DNA of 64,000 nucleotides from NCBI GenBank assembly GCA_009760885.1, contig CM019699.1, forward strand, positions 45,723,768-45,787,767, written 5' to 3'. The position numbers and the translations under genes were made by a program. Below, piece by piece: positions 13,161 to 25,754 of this stretch (the stretch's first letter is position 1; each line of letters begins with the position of its first letter). Below the pieces are notes generated by a model that was given only the letters and a program-made list of their open reading frames with translations, did not search any database and was not told the origin of the DNA. The DNA comes from Achatina immaculata (taxonomy: Eukaryota; Mollusca; Gastropoda; Stylommatophora; Achatinidae).

Positions 13161-14219
13161 TGCGCAAAGAGTCAGTTATTTGTTCACTGACCGCTGTCTC
13201 AGTCAACCTGAGTAGGTGGGGGTCTTCGCCCTCAAGAGAGGATGTAAGGAAGGAGAAGTAGATGCTGACTAAATGATAAGCTTTCCGCAGTTGTCAGTTT
13301 GAAGCAGGCAGTAATCTCCAGCTCGTCAGACTCCGACCACGCCTCGATCCTGTCCTATAAGACTTGACACTGAAGCAGAATAAAGACCAAGCAAGTCGAC
13401 GACAAGTATGACAACGACAAGCCAACTTGAATCTCGCTCGGGGACAATAGACTGTTTTTACCAGCATGTTCCTGTACGACGATCTCTGAAAGCCACTTCG
13501 CGATCATCATGGATTCATAAGCAAACGAGAGGAGTTTGAATGTGTTTGCTCCGGGTCAACAGCACCAAGAAATCCTACCCAGTCCCGCCCTCACCTCCAG
13601 TCCTAGGGCCATATCCCCCAGGTTTGTACAACGACCTCCAGGGATCATACAGAAAGTAAATAATACTTTAAAAACTCCAGGAACGCGCAGGTGACGGCGG
13701 GCGGCGAGAGTTAAACAAACACGCGCGGGCATCGGAGAAAACTCTTTGAAGTTAGCACAGACCTGATCGGTTTCACGTCTTCGATCTCTGCCCTCGCTTG
13801 TCCTCGTGGCGGACACGAGTCCAAGTCAGGTTAGACTGGGGAAATCGCCGTAACGATCCTCTTGTTTCTTCCGTGAGCAAACGTTTTCTGCTCTCGCCTT
13901 GAACATCCAATAGAAAGCTGGAAATGCTGTCTGGGCGCACGACAGTCATCAAGTGCTACCATCAACGCAAGATCGAAGAAATCGGGTGGAAGGGAAAAAA
14001 ATCTCACCATTAATGGCGTGAGAAAGTGACGAACTCACGGCTTATCTGATTCTAGACAAGACGCCATGTCACGTCTGTGACCGGAAATGTTTGTTCTGGT
14101 CACGTGATTCCAAGATGGTGCCCTTAGCGTGCCAGCAAACAGAAGAACAATCAGAAGAAATTTTTGTTGTCTGTGCGTTAAGTAAATCAGAAAATAGAGA
14201 GCCTACCCGAGAGTTTTCT
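13161..14219. other. No gene recognised
   Basis: Unique, higher-GC sequence. A minus frame at 13556-13816 (86 codons) shows no domain. Confidence 0.4.
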
Positions 14220-14373
14220 ATGTCGCGATGTGTGACAGGCGGGAGTTTCTGTGTTGTGTGCGACAGAAGAGAGTTTCTGTGTGGCGATGTGTGACAAAAC
14301 AAGAGTTTTTTGTGTGGTGGTATGTGATAGAAGAGAGTTTCTGTGTTGCCGATTGCGGTAGAAGAGAGTTTTA
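14220..14373. repeat. Short tandem repeat running into a gap
   Basis: About four degenerate 30-37-bp units built on gatgtgtgacagaagagagtt-tctgtgt end at the 100-N gap 14374-14473. The gap probably exists because the array could not be assembled. Confidence 0.75.
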
Positions 14374-14473
14374 NNNNNNNNNNNNNNNNNNNNNNNNNNN
14401 NNNNNNNNNNNNNNNNNNNNNNNNNNNNNNNNNNNNNNNNNNNNNNNNNNNNNNNNNNNNNNNNNNNNNNNNN

Positions 14474-14685
14474 TGGCAGTTTAGTCTTAGTGAACGAATT
14501 ACCGTCCTATTTAGAGGGAACAACCACGATAATACTTTTTTTACTAAAACAGTATATGAAGCAATGTATGGACTGAAAAGAAACACACTTACGTGCTATA
14601 AAAATACGTCAAAAGAAATTAATTAGAACAAACTTAGTGACACAATTTTTTAAAGAAAACAATCCATCCACTTATCCATCCATCC

Positions 14686-14690
<5 letters not shown>
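14474..14690 (+). repeat. Microsatellite-linked dispersed repeat DR2 (partial), copy 1
   Basis: It shares tttag...gaacgaattaccgtc, agagggaac, actgaaaagaaacacacttac and a closing ttttttaaagaaa with 16045-16260, 18345-18545 and 22820-23020. Each copy ends in TCCA/TCTA tetranucleotides. The 5' part is lost in the gap. Confidence 0.8.
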
Positions 14691-14738
<48 letters not shown>

Positions 14739-14762
14739 CTATCTATACTATCTATCTATCTA

Positions 14763-14815
<53 letters not shown>
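14690..14815. repeat. (TATC)n microsatellite
   Basis: An interrupted TATC run directly follows DR2 copy 1. Confidence 0.97.
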
Positions 14816-14954
14816 CTCACTCTGATTATCTGTCTGTCTCTCTGTCTATCTGTATGTCGGTATATATGTGTCCGTGTCTGCATATTTATCTACCTGTTTA
14901 TGTATATTTCTATTCGTATGTCTAATTTTAGTTTGTTTATACTTGTCTATATAT

Positions 14955-15605
14955 TCATGCAAAGAAACCTAAATTGTTGACAACTGAAAAAAAGGCATCT
15001 AAATTACATATCAATAATGAAAAACTTGAAGAAGCCTAGAGCTTTGAATGTCTTGGATCACTACTAACTAGTAATGGAGATACAATTAGGGAAATTAAAA
15101 GAAGGACATCTATCGCTCTTCACAAAGTAAAACAACTAAAGAATATGTGGATAGGAGCAGTCAAAACCACAGAAATAAGTTTTTTAAGGGCATGCATCTT
15201 TCTCAGCGCAACATATCCCTGTGAGACCTGGACACTTAACAAAACAGATGAGAAACACATATATGCCTCTGAATGTAAATGCTACAGAAGAGTTTTTCAA
15301 ATATCATGGACACCAAAAACAAAAAAAATATATCCATACTACATAACCTAATTTTGAAGAAGGCTGGCTAGTAAAGAGGATTAAAGAGAGAACACTTAAA
15401 TATTTTGGACACATTAAACGACATGATAATCTAGAGAAGACCGTTTAGGAAAGAAAAAGAAAGAGAGGAAGACCAAGGCGAAGATGGCTGCAAGACATCG
15501 TTTATGATCTAAGCAGGCCATCTTGCGCACAACCGAGAGGCCTACAGGAGCGCTGTTTGGGACGGAAAGTTCCTCAAGAGACACGCACATGAATGAATGT
15601 ATGAA
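14955..15605 (+). mobile_element. LINE-A 3' fragment, degenerate
   Basis: The + strand encodes, with stops and shifts, the C-terminal part of the LINE-A protein: EIKRRTSIALHKVKQLKN, ACIFLSATYPCETWTLNKT, HIYASECKCYRRVFQISW. It ends in aatgaatgtatgaat. Compared with the best copy at 45503-48242 it lacks the endonuclease and the catalytic RT motifs, and it carries several stops. It is 5'-truncated and dead. Confidence 0.88.
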
Positions 15606-15609
15606 TATA

Positions 15610-16260
15610 TTTCATATCCACTGTCAGCGTGTATATATAGTTATTTTTATTTTATGTCTGTCTAGATACATACATTTTAAATATGTATGTTTATTATTCT
15701 TTCAATGAATGCTTTTAATAATTCTAGTTTTTGTGCACAAGTAATATGTCACTTTCACATATATTAGCAAAATATCATCATTCTTGATTAATCCTTATTA
15801 CTTCCAGTTGTAAAGTATAAAATTCTGAAAGTGAACAAAATATTAGTATTTTTTAGTCCAGAATACAAACTCAGTTACTTTGGAACATTTTGAAATATTT
15901 ATTTTACCATAAATGGTTTTCAGCAAATTGAAAAATGAAAACATTGTAATTACAGTTCTTTTGTAAGTTAAATTAAAAAATCATTTGCATGTCCCTTCCG
16001 GAACTACCTCCCTAACAGCTGTGGTTGCTTACAGTTTTCTTGTCAGACATGTTAGTTTAGTTTTAGTGAACGAGTTACCGTCCTGTTTAGAGGGAACACG
16101 ATAATACTTTTTTTACTGAAACAGTATATGAAGAACTGTATGGACTGAAAAGAAACACACTTACTGACTATAAAAATACATCGAAAGAAATGAATTTAAA
16201 CAAACTTATTGACATAATATTTTAAAGAAAATGATCCATCCACTTATCTATCCATCTATC
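15610..16260 (+). repeat. DR2 dispersed repeat, copy 2 (full form)
   Basis: The 650-bp sequence aligns with 17900-18545 and 22370-23020 over its whole length. Anchors include gttgtaaagtataaaat, gatttattttacc-type, ggttttcag...aaattgaaaaatgaaaac, cttacagttttcttg and the terminal block described for copy 1. It has no open frame, and its ends are tetranucleotide repeats. Confidence 0.8.
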
Positions 16261-16261
16261 T

Positions 16262-16838
16262 ATCTATAACAGTTCATCAAGCACGTTCCATTCTATCATC
16301 TTTGCTACAACGCCTAGAAAAACATATGCAAAAGACAGTCTTATAACACATGCAAGAAAATGATTTGATTGTTGACTGTCAGTCAGGTTTTAGGCCCAGA
16401 CATTTCTGCCATACAGCTCTCTCTCTCTCTCATAAAAATGAAAGAATGTTGGTTATCTAATAGAAATGATGATAAATTATGTGGTGCTGTCTTTGTTGAC
16501 TTTAACAAACATTTCAAATGACTGATCATGTAATCTTAATTAGAAAGTTTGAAACTTATAAACTACACCCAACCTTAACAAAATGTAGTACATCATTTCT
16601 TTCTAATAGACAGCAGATGGTTTGCCTCAAAATTTCTAAGTCTCGTCCATCTGCACAGTTTACACTAGTGACAATGACTGTACTAATCTTTGGTCACTCT
16701 TCAGTTTGAAGTAAACAGTCTAATTAACTGGAGCAGCAAACAAAATCTTCATAAACAGCAGCAAAATAAAATCCATACTCATTACAACAAAACCGAAATT
16801 GACAAATTCACCAGCAACACCACTATAGCTCCATGCTA

Positions 16839-16880
<42 letters not shown>

Positions 16881-17440
16881 TTAAATATAGATAATGTTAG
16901 TGAACATAATACCCTAGTCTCGCAAGTGACCACCACCTCAGTTGGAATTGTCATGTAGACATTCTAATCAAACTCATTGATCAAAACATTTACCAGTTTG
17001 CCAAAATTGAACACTTTCTTGACACAAACACTAGGAAAATATACTACATATCACAAACACAAATAAATCTGGACTACTGTTCCACAATCTGAGATGTTTG
17101 CTCCATATCAAACATAAAACAGATTTTACTCGCTAAAAAAACGTAGCACATATCTAGATAAAGGCAACCATCGTGACATTCTACCCTTTAAGAAGATATT
17201 TCTATTCAACAAGGCCAATTTAATTCTTAAACTTCTATCGCACAATGCTCACCCTAGTTATGGTGATTATTCAAATTTAACCCAAAACACAGCCAACGGT
17301 TAAGCAATTGTATTCTCCCAAAACCAAAACTTGAAATGTTCAAAAACGAGCATCTCTTACTCAGATGCCGAATTTTTCAATACTCTACCAACTCATGTAA
17401 AGCTTATAAGTAATATTCAACGTATAACTTCAGACTATGT
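16262..17440 (+). mobile_element. CR1-like LINE relic
   Basis: Reading + with stops and shifts gives CR1-clade landmarks in order: ENDLIVDCQSGFRPRH (about 16350), VFVDFNK (16490), SFLSNRQQMV (16590), ILITTKPKLTNSPATPL (16775), DYCST (17075), KANLILKLLSHNAHPSYGDYS (17210) and AEFFNTLPTHVKLISNIQR (17365). The order and spacing match the RT fingers, palm and the C-terminal L.NSLP..LK end of CR1/L2 elements. The catalytic FADD box is not visible, apparently lost or mutated around 16690. An (AT)n run splits it at 16842-16872. It is an old and inactive copy. Confidence 0.75.
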
Positions 17441-17781
17441 CAATATCTGTTTGAGATGGATTATATGCCTTCCTAATATGAATATGTATTTGTGACAGAT
17501 GGATTATATGCATCCCTTAAATGAAAATGTGTTTGTGTACATATTATATAATATACAGAATTGAATAGTTGTAAGTGATAATATGTATATGTGTTTATGT
17601 GTATTTATGTGTATTGGTATATATGTTTGTATGAACATATATGTAGGTGTGTATGTACACATGTTTTTATGTGTACATACAAACATGTATGTGTGATACT
17701 TATGTGTATCCACATAATATGACAACATAAAAAACCCTATGAACATTCATGCCATGCAATCCATTTATCAATGTATCCACC

Positions 17782-17885
<104 letters not shown>

Positions 17886-18970
17886 TATGTGTTTTCTAAC
17901 TTTTAATTTTTTCTACTTGTCTATATTTCTATTGTCCACTATCAGCCTGTGTTTTTAGTTATTTGTTTTGTATGTCTGTCCAGTTACACATATTTTTAAA
18001 TATATTTGAATTGTTCTTTCAATAAATGCTTGTAATATTTCCTGTTTTGTCCACATTAATATTTCTCTTCCAAATATTTTTAGAAAATAAAGTCATTCTA
18101 GATTTTTCTTTGTTACTTTGAGTTGTAAAGTATAAAATATTATTTTTTAAAAATACTAATAAAATTTATGTAACGCTGAAGTATTTTGAAAGATTTATTT
18201 TACCATAATTAGTTTTCAGGAAATTGAAAAATGAAAACACTGGAATTATAGTTCTTTTGTAGGTTCAATCAATACATCATTTGCATTCCTTATACCGAAC
18301 ATTACCTCTATAACATCTGTGGGTTCCTTACAGTTTTCTTGCCAGACATGGCCGTTTAGTTTTACTGAACGAGTTACTGTCTTTTTAGAGGGAACATTGA
18401 GGACAATATTTTTCTACTGAAACAGTATCTGAAAACTGTATGGGATGAAAAGAAACACACTTACCAGCTATAAAAATGTATCAAAAGAACTTTATTAAAA
18501 CACACTTATTGACATAATTTTTTTAAAGAACATATTCCATCCATCCATCCATCCATTTATCCATCCATCCATCCAATCATTTATTCTTTCTTCCATCCAT
18601 CTGCCTGTATGTCTGTCGTACTCTATCTGTATATTTATACACTTGTTTCTCGATCTCTGTGTCTGTATATGTTTGTTTACTTATCTATCTGTCTGTCTGT
18701 TTGTCTACCTTTCTATCCATCTATTCATTTATCTGTTTTCATTTTTTAATTATTTCACTATATAAGAAATATAGACATTTTTAAGCCAAAAACTGGTATG
18801 TAGAAATAGTATTAGAGGTTTAGTGTATGTTTCTTTCAAAGAAACTTCCAGTCTACATAGGGTAGAAATTCGAAGAAACAAAGGAATTATAAGAATTGAT
18901 GAAGATTCTATACCATTTAATATTATAACATGTATATCCTTTCTCTAATTCTTCGTCCTAAGCGTATTTC

Positions 18971-19001
18971 TTTGATTAAGGTTCACGCCGAAACGTCACA
19001 A
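18971..19001 (+). ncRNA. Hammerhead-like motif, copy a (degenerate)
   Basis: It has the form TGATTAA, GGT-TCAC-GCC, GAAA, CGTC, ACAA. Stem II has a G-U closing pair and the 5' strand of stem I is mutated. It belongs to a remnant of the 3' end of the PLE-1 family. Confidence 0.55.
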
Positions 19002-19735
19002 CTTTGTAGTCGTTAAATAATTAAGCCGTTCCTACCTTTTTCCTAGTCTATATATTCTTTGTCTACATCTTCTCTAACATTCTTCATTATATTTTCAGTA
19101 TACAAGTATATAAGTGGTTTGACATAAAACCACTGTCGATGACATTTGTTCTTCCTTTCCACGCTTTCATAACCACTTTGTTTATCTATACAATTTTTAC
19201 TTTCTTATAGTAGTAACATCATGCGGTGAATATCAGCAAATTTCCCTCGTTCTGCCCATATTAGACTATCGACACAGAGGACGTTCTGTGTGTTTCAATC
19301 ATTTCCAAATTAAAATGGAACTTTCAACTTAACACTCGTGACAGACGGGTTGTTTATTTTTTCACCTTGAGACTTGGAGATATCTGTCTGACTATAGTAA
19401 CATGAATCATTAGAAAATGTCTCCTTCAGTCTTATATAATGATATCGCAGGGTGTTTTGAAGAATGACAGTAGTGATTTTATGCATGTTCACTTGCACAC
19501 ATATGGGCATGCACACAAATATCACACATAAAGACACGTACATCATAACATACCACATATATACAGACACACACACACACTATATATAATATCACTGTGT
19601 GTACTATACTAATATATATGTGTCACTAATAGACGATTTCGACTTACTTATACTAGGTAACCATTGACGTGCACAGAACCCAAATTATACTTGAGTATGT
19701 TCGATGTACACGCCCCCAAGCATAGTGCAACGTTA

Positions 19736-19910
19736 CTAACGTTCTAGTAAATTCCGCATATTCTCACGAAAACAATCTTTAGGGGAACTGTACACCCAGT
19801 GCCGGGCAACCTCTTTCACTTCTTCGTTATCTCTGAAACTTTGCTCTCTCAGCGGCTTCTTCATGGCTTCAGACAGTGCATACGTCGTTAATAGCAAGAT
19901 CAGGAGAACA
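19736..19910 (-). pseudogene. Possible mariner-type transposase C-terminus
   Basis: Minus-strand translation ends LREQSFRDNEEVKEVARHW, then SPKDCFRENMRNLLER, then stop. The pattern F.DN.EV..AV..W......FF..GM..L..RW is typical of the C-terminal end of mariner/Tc1 transposases. No catalytic region or inverted repeats are visible. It is repeated at 24296-24470 in the duplication. The match is short and the call is tentative. Confidence 0.4.
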
Positions 19911-19944
19911 TAGCGGATGTGGCAATACCGTAAATCGCACGGAC

Positions 19945-20608
19945 TAACAACGTGGACATGTTTATCCAGACAGCAAAGAAACGACTCAGTGCAATGAAGA
20001 CCATGGTAGGTGCTGGTCTGCCACAAGGGACAACCTTCCTGCTGGTGCGGGTGTTTGTGATGTCGGTGGTTGAGTATGGCATCAGCCTTCTGACTCTGTC
20101 CACGACTCAGATAATCAAGCTTGAAAGAATCCAAAATGAAGCCACGAGGACAGTTCTGGGGTGTAGGGAGACTCGGATGCCCTACTTGTTGGATATGCCC
20201 AGCGTGACAGTAAAGCACAAGTATGTGCAAGTGAAGACGTAGCACAGGTGTTCCGGCACAGGGCAAACGCATCAAGCGAGGGAGATCGTGGATGACGGAA
20301 GCAGAAGAGACACTGTCAGCAGTCCGTGATCCAGACCAGATCCCACTAGAACCGGAATAACCTAAACGTGAATGCCGGGACTGGGCTCTCGGAAAGACAG
20401 AAGTCCATGTGCAGAAACAAATTCAACTTCATTCCAAACCACGTGACCCTGTGATCTTCACTGACGGATCTGTGACACGAAGCCTAAAAAGTGGATGGGG
20501 CTATCGAACGACAAAACGGTTGCCAGTAAATTAAGAACATATGAGATCACCACTTTGGGCATGAAAATGAATTTGCAGGTAGCATCAGTAGCAGCAGGAC
20601 TATATATT
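19945..20608 (+). pseudogene. LINE with RNase H domain, 5' part of relic
   Basis: The + frame at 19952-20242 gives LSAMKTMVGAGLPQGTTFLL, then VRVFVMSVVEYGISLLTLS, KLERIQNEATRTVLGC and PYLLDMPSVTVKHKYVQVK. This is the post-RT region of a Jockey/I-group LINE. After frame shifts come FTDGSVTRSLKSGWGY (about 20457) and ITTLGMKMNLQVASVAAGL, which are the start of an RNase H domain (TDGS motif). The domain is interrupted at about 20609 by some 700 bp of unrelated DNA and resumes at 21312. It is inactive. Confidence 0.78.
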
Positions 20609-21311
20609 GAATGTTAGGATTTAAGATAGATAACTTATCTCAGAATTGAAACATTTGTATAAAATGAGTTATCTTCTGAAGTAACCAGCTGTTTGTGAGT
20701 AGAGCCCATCTGCACGAGGGTCACGGTTAAGGTATGACAGGAAAAAAGTCAGGTGAGAGAGAAATCATATGACTGAGAGATAGTTGGTTTTATGTATCGT
20801 CTGAGATAGACGTTGATTAGTCTGTTAGAAATGTTGTTGTTTAGTGAAATAGGTGTAGAATAGAGTGTATTAGGATGTTCAGATGGCGACAGTAGTCTGC
20901 CGGAACATATATTATATCGTGGAGATGTCCAGTTTTGTGTCCATGGATTTTGTTGATGCTTTTGTCGTTCTCGTCATATCGCTCATCGACTCATCGTCAC
21001 TCCCTGCATCATTAAAGTAATTTCAACTGTAAAGTTGCTGCTTCTGTGTTACTATTTCCACTGAGAGAGAATGAACCTGAGACCAAGTAAGTCTGTGAAG
21101 TGAATAACAAAACTGACGCAACTCAACGTAGAATAGTCGTAGCTTAAATGAGATAAAATATTAACAGTAATTGATAAAGTCAACACTTGTCGTTGTAAAC
21201 AGAAAGAACATTACTCCAGTGGACAATAGTGGAAATTTACAGAGAGATGACCAATAGGTTTACATTCTACACATAGAAGAGCAGAAGATAGAATCACACT
21301 GTATCATGCTT
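20609..21311. mobile_element. Insertion inside the RNase H domain, type uncertain
   Basis: About 700 bp of non-coding DNA separates the two halves of the RNase H relic. It starts near tgttaggatttaag, which resembles an LTR start, and has an attaaag polyadenylation-like string near 21011. I could not fix its right end or a target duplication, so a solo LTR is only one possibility. Confidence 0.4.
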
Positions 21312-21892
21312 TAGGGTGACTCGCATGGGATCTTTGTAACAGACTCCCAAACATGTTACGGAGAATCTAGAGACATTTCTTCTGCAGGGAGTGGGTCCAG
21401 TTTCGCTTATCCAGTTTGACGTGGTTCCACTGCCCAGGTCTTGCGGGAGCCATAGACAATGAGAACACGGACAAGCTAGCAAGCACGGCATCAGTTCAGG
21501 CTACCCTAAGAGTGGAGAAAGAGGAGATTGCAAGAGCCATCTTGGTTACGCTGTATGTAGAGGGCAGCATCGGCTTGAAAAACAATCGGATCAGGAGGAT
21601 GATGGAAATTGGGGAGGAGAGGGAAAGTGGAGGTTTTTCTGAACGAAGAGGTTTAGCTCGTGAGACTGGCTTTATCAGCAGGGGCACACTTCAGAGGGTG
21701 TTGGAACAGAGGTCGGTGCAAATTTGTGGATCCCCAGAGCAAAGAGATGCCAGTCTCTGGTTACAGATTTACAGATAACAGTTATGCACGAGCAACACGT
21801 GACTGGACCACTTTCTCATACGACGATATTGGACTTTGCCTTGTAAACTTCTCAGTGGCCGCAGTAATATGCACTGTTGATTGTAAGGCAGT
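21312..21892 (+). pseudogene. LINE with RNase H domain, 3' part of relic
   Basis: The + frame at 21416-21778 contains CPGLAGAIDNENTDKLAS, a decayed form of the RNase H motif GHAG..GNE.AD.LA. It continues with KNNRIRRMMEIGEERESGGF and GLARETGFISRGTLQRVLEQ, the C-terminal region of such LINEs. This is the same element as 19945-20608. Confidence 0.75.
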
Positions 21893-22277
21893 CAATATGT
21901 CAATATCTGTTTGAGATGAATTATACGCCTTCCTAATATGAATAAGTGTTTGTTGCAGATGGATTATATGCATCCCTAAAATGAAGATGTGTTTGTGTAT
22001 ATATTGTATAATCACGTATGAACAGTTGTAGGTGTTGGTATGTATATGTGTTTATAGCTATGTGTGTATGTGTATATATGTGTACCGGTATATATGTTTG
22101 TATGAACATATATGTAGGTGTGTATGTGCAAAATTTTTATGTCTATATAAAAACAAGTATGTGTGGTACCTATGTGTATCCACGTAATATGACAACATAA
22201 AAGAAAACCCTATTAACAGTCATGCCATGCAATCCATTCATTCATTTATCCACCCAACTATCCATCCGTCCATCCAT

Positions 22278-22279
22278 CC

Positions 22280-22361
<82 letters not shown>
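22278..22361. repeat. (TATC)n microsatellite
   Basis: Counterpart of 17782-17885. Confidence 0.97.
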
Positions 22362-22369
22362 GTGTTTTC

Positions 22370-23020
22370 TAACTTTTAATTTTTTCTACTTGTCTATATT
22401 TCTATTGTCCACTATCAGCCTGTGTTTTTAGTTATTTGTTTTGTATGTCTGTCCAGTTACACATATATTTTTAAATATATTTGTATTGTTCTTTCAATAA
22501 ATGCTTGTAATATTTCCTGTTTTGTCCACATTAATATTTCTCTTCCAAATATTTTTTAGAAAATAAAGTCATTCTAGATTTTTCTTTGTTACTTTGACTT
22601 GTAAAGTATAAAATATTATTTTTTAAAAATACTAATAAAATTCATGTAACGCTGAAGTATTTTGAAAGATTTATTTTACCATAATTAGTTTTCAGGAAAT
22701 TGAAAAATGAAAACACTGGAATTATAGTTCTTTTGTAGGTTCAATCAATACATCATTTGCATTCCATATACCGAACATTACCTCTATAACATCTGTGGGT
22801 TCCTTACAGTTTTCTTGCCAGACACGGCGGTTTAGTTTTACTGAACGAGTTACTGTCTTTTTTAGAGGGAACATTGAGGACAATATTTTTCTACTGAAAC
22901 AGTATCTGAAAACTGTATGGGTAGAAAAGAAACACACTTACTAGCTATAAAAATGTATCAAAAGAAGTTTATTAAAACAAACTTATTGACATACTTTTTT
23001 AAAGAACATATTCCATCCAT
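22370..23020 (+). repeat. DR2 dispersed repeat, copy 4
   Basis: The duplicate of the copy at 17900-18545. It is followed by (TCCA)n with GTAT interruptions at 23013-23100. Confidence 0.85.
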
Positions 23021-23517
23021 CCATCCATCCATGTGTATCCATCCATCCATCCATCCATGTATCCATCCATCCATCCATCCATGTATCCATCCATCCATCC
23101 AATCATTTATTCTTTCTTCCATCCATCTGCCTGTATGTCTGTCGTACTCTATCTGTATATTTATACACTTGTTTCTCGATCTCTGTGTCTGTATATGTTT
23201 GTTTACTTATCTATCTGTCTTGTCTGTTTGTCTACCTTTCTATCCATCTATTTATTTATCTAATTTGGTTTCATTTTTTAAATTATTTCACTATATAAGA
23301 AATATAGACATATTTTTAAGCCACAAACTGGTACGTAGAAATAGTATTAGAGATTTAGTGTATGTTTCTTTCAAAGAAACTTCCAGTACATATGGTAGAA
23401 ATTCGAAGAAACAAAGGAATTATAAGAATTGATGCAAAAAGAAAATAGTGGAAGCTTTTATACCATTTAATATTATAGCATGTATATCCTTTCTCTAATT
23501 CTTCGTCCTATGCGTAT

Positions 23518-23551
23518 TTGTATGATTAAGGCTCACGCCGAAACGTCACAA
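23518..23551 (+). ncRNA. Hammerhead-like motif, copy b
   Basis: Stem I is TTGT with ACAA, the single strand is ATGATTAA, stem II is GGC-TCAC-GCC, then GAAA, and CG/TC gives a two-pair stem III without a loop and C as the cleavage-site base. It lies in a PLE-1 3' remnant inside the duplication. Confidence 0.65.
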
Positions 23552-24295
23552 CTTTGTAGTCGTTAAATAATAAAGCCGTTCCTACTTTTTTCCTAGTCTA
23601 TATATTATTTGTCTACATCTTCTCTAACATTCTTCATAATATTTTCAGTATACAAGTATATAAGTGGTTTGACATAAAACCACTGTCGATGACATTTGTT
23701 CTTCCTTTCTACGCTTTCATAACCACTTTGTTTATCTATACAATTTTTACTTTCTTATAGTAGTAACATCATGCGGTGAATATCAGCAAATTTCCCTCGT
23801 TCTGCCCATATTAGACTATCGACACAGAGGACGTTCTGTGTGTTTCAATCATTTCCAAATTAAAATGGAACTTTCAGCTTAACACTCGTGACAGATGGGT
23901 TGTTTATTTTTTCACCTTGAGACTTGGAGATATCTGTCTGACTATAGTAACATGAATCATTAGAAAATGTCTCCTTCAGTCTTATATAATGATATCGCAG
24001 GGTGTTTTGAAGAATGACAGTAGTGATTTTATGCATGTTCACTTGCACACATACGGGCATGCACACAAATATCACACATAAAGACACGTACATCATAACA
24101 TACCACTATATACAGACACACACACACACACATATATATATATATCACTGTGTGTACTATACTAATATATATGTGTCACTAATAGACGATTTCGACTTAC
24201 TTATAGTAGGTAACCATTGACGTGCACAGAACCCAAATTATACTTGAGTATGTTCGATGTACACGCCCACAAGCTTAGTGCAACGTTACTAACGT

Positions 24296-24470
24296 TCTAG
24301 TAAATTCCGCATATTCTCACGAAAACAATCTTTAGGGGAACTGTACACCCAGTGCCGGGCAACCTCTTTCACTTCTTCGTTATCTCTGAAACTTTGCTCT
24401 CTCAGCGGCTTCTTCATGGCTTCGGACAGTGCATACGTCGTTAATAGCAAGATCAGGAGAACATAGCGGA
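24296..24470 (-). pseudogene. Possible mariner-type transposase C-terminus, duplicate
   Basis: Near-identical to 19736-19910 and part of the segmental duplication. Confidence 0.4.
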
Positions 24471-24499
24471 TGTGGCAATACCGTAAATCGCACGGACTA

Positions 24500-24735
24500 A
24501 CAACGTCGACATGTTTATCCAGACAGCAAAGAAACGACTCAGTGCAGTGAAGATCATGGTAGGTGCTGGTCTGCAACAAGGGACAATCTTCCTGATGGTG
24601 CGCGTGTTTGTGATGTCGGTGGTTGAGTATGGCATCAGCCTTCTGACTGGACCACTTTCTCATACGACACTATTGGACTTTGCCTTGTAAACTTCTGAAT
24701 GGCTCGCAGTGACATGCACTCTTTATATTAAGACA
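24500..24735 (+). pseudogene. LINE with RNase H, duplicate carrying internal deletion
   Basis: It matches 19950-20097, then jumps to the equivalent of 21803-21892. Only the post-RT start and the 3' end remain. Confidence 0.75.
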
Positions 24736-25469
24736 GTGAGATAAAATTAGGCCATTACTTTCTTAGAAAACCGTAGCCATCTGTATTTCTTGGACTTCCT
24801 GTGTTTCTCTGTTGCATCGATTGGTGGTTGGTCTCCGGTGTATGGTAGTGAAACCATAACACATCAGCAGCCACCAAACGCTGAAACAAACACCCATCAG
24901 GATCTGGGTCTTTCAAGACATTTCTGAATCCATTTATTCTTCCGAGCTTGTGTCAGTCGGCTTAACACCCAATGTGCAGAAATCTTTGATTTACACTAAA
25001 AGAACAAAACAATATAAACTTGGTGAATTTTCAAAATAGCGTGAATGTAGTTAATAAAAAAAATAGACAGCAAACTCTTCTGACAAATGAACAGAATATG
25101 AAATGTGTGACAGCTAACCAGCCTAAATATGCTGAGAGAAATCGTGCCTCTTTTTATTCCAAACAATCGCTTCCACAATATTTCCTAATTTTAATCTCAA
25201 ACCTGGACACGCATCAAGCCGATTCCTGCGCCTGTTCATCATGGAAAAATACGCCGAAAACATTTGTTCACAAAAGCGAAGAAGAGATGTTTGAACACTT
25301 TCTCACCAACCTTCTTATAAACATAAAAAACTGCACCCAGAACTGGCCAAACATCCGTTGTTTTCACAGTGAAAATTTTTTTAAAAAATGACCTTTAGTT
25401 TTTTTGTCAAGGACCCCCCCCCTCCCCCCTCCACAGCAGACATTCTAGGGGCTCGCGGAACCACCAGTT
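24736..25469. other. No gene recognised
   Basis: AT-rich unique sequence up to a gap. A + frame at 25020-25391 (123 codons) has no recognisable domain, and its coding status is unknown. Confidence 0.4.
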
Positions 25470-25569
25470 NNNNNNNNNNNNNNNNNNNNNNNNNNNNNNN
25501 NNNNNNNNNNNNNNNNNNNNNNNNNNNNNNNNNNNNNNNNNNNNNNNNNNNNNNNNNNNNNNNNNNNNN

Positions 25570-25745
25570 TGACGTAGAAGGAACAGTTGTTGAAGAAGTA
25601 AAGCAATTTGCATACCTGGGCAACTACATAGACCAGGACGGTGACACCAGCAAGAAAGTTAGCAAAAGCAGCACTGACCTTCACAAATCTTGAGAACACG
25701 GGCACTCAAAAGTTATAAGCACAAAAACAAAACTAAGATTATTCA
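25570..25745 (+). mobile_element. LINE-B internal fragment
   Basis: Directly after the gap the + strand encodes DVEGTVVEEVKQFAYLGNYI, DQDGDT and then STKTKLRLFN. This aligns with the LINE-B copy at 41070-41760 (VEEVNQFAYLGSYIDQDGDT). It is truncated by the gap on the left and by the 41-bp array on the right. Confidence 0.83.
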
Positions 25746-25754
25746 ATTTAAATA

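Larger units (their letters stand above)
21893..24735. repeat. Tandem segmental duplication, right copy
   Basis: It is collinear with 17435-20097 and then joins directly to the equivalent of 21803-21892. At the join, ttctgact (the 20090-20097 equivalent) runs straight into ggaccactttctcatacgac. In the left copy both break ends carry tgact. Differences are limited to single bases and microsatellite length. Confidence 0.87.

Noticed and set aside
14637..14825. Frames encoding SIYLSIYL repeats (also at 8393, 17749, 22222)
   Set aside because: Translations of (TATC)n microsatellites.
19736..20275. 179-codon minus-strand gene
   Set aside because: Its N-terminal two thirds are antisense to a convincing LINE reading on the + strand. 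Only the last 50 or so residues look transposase-like.
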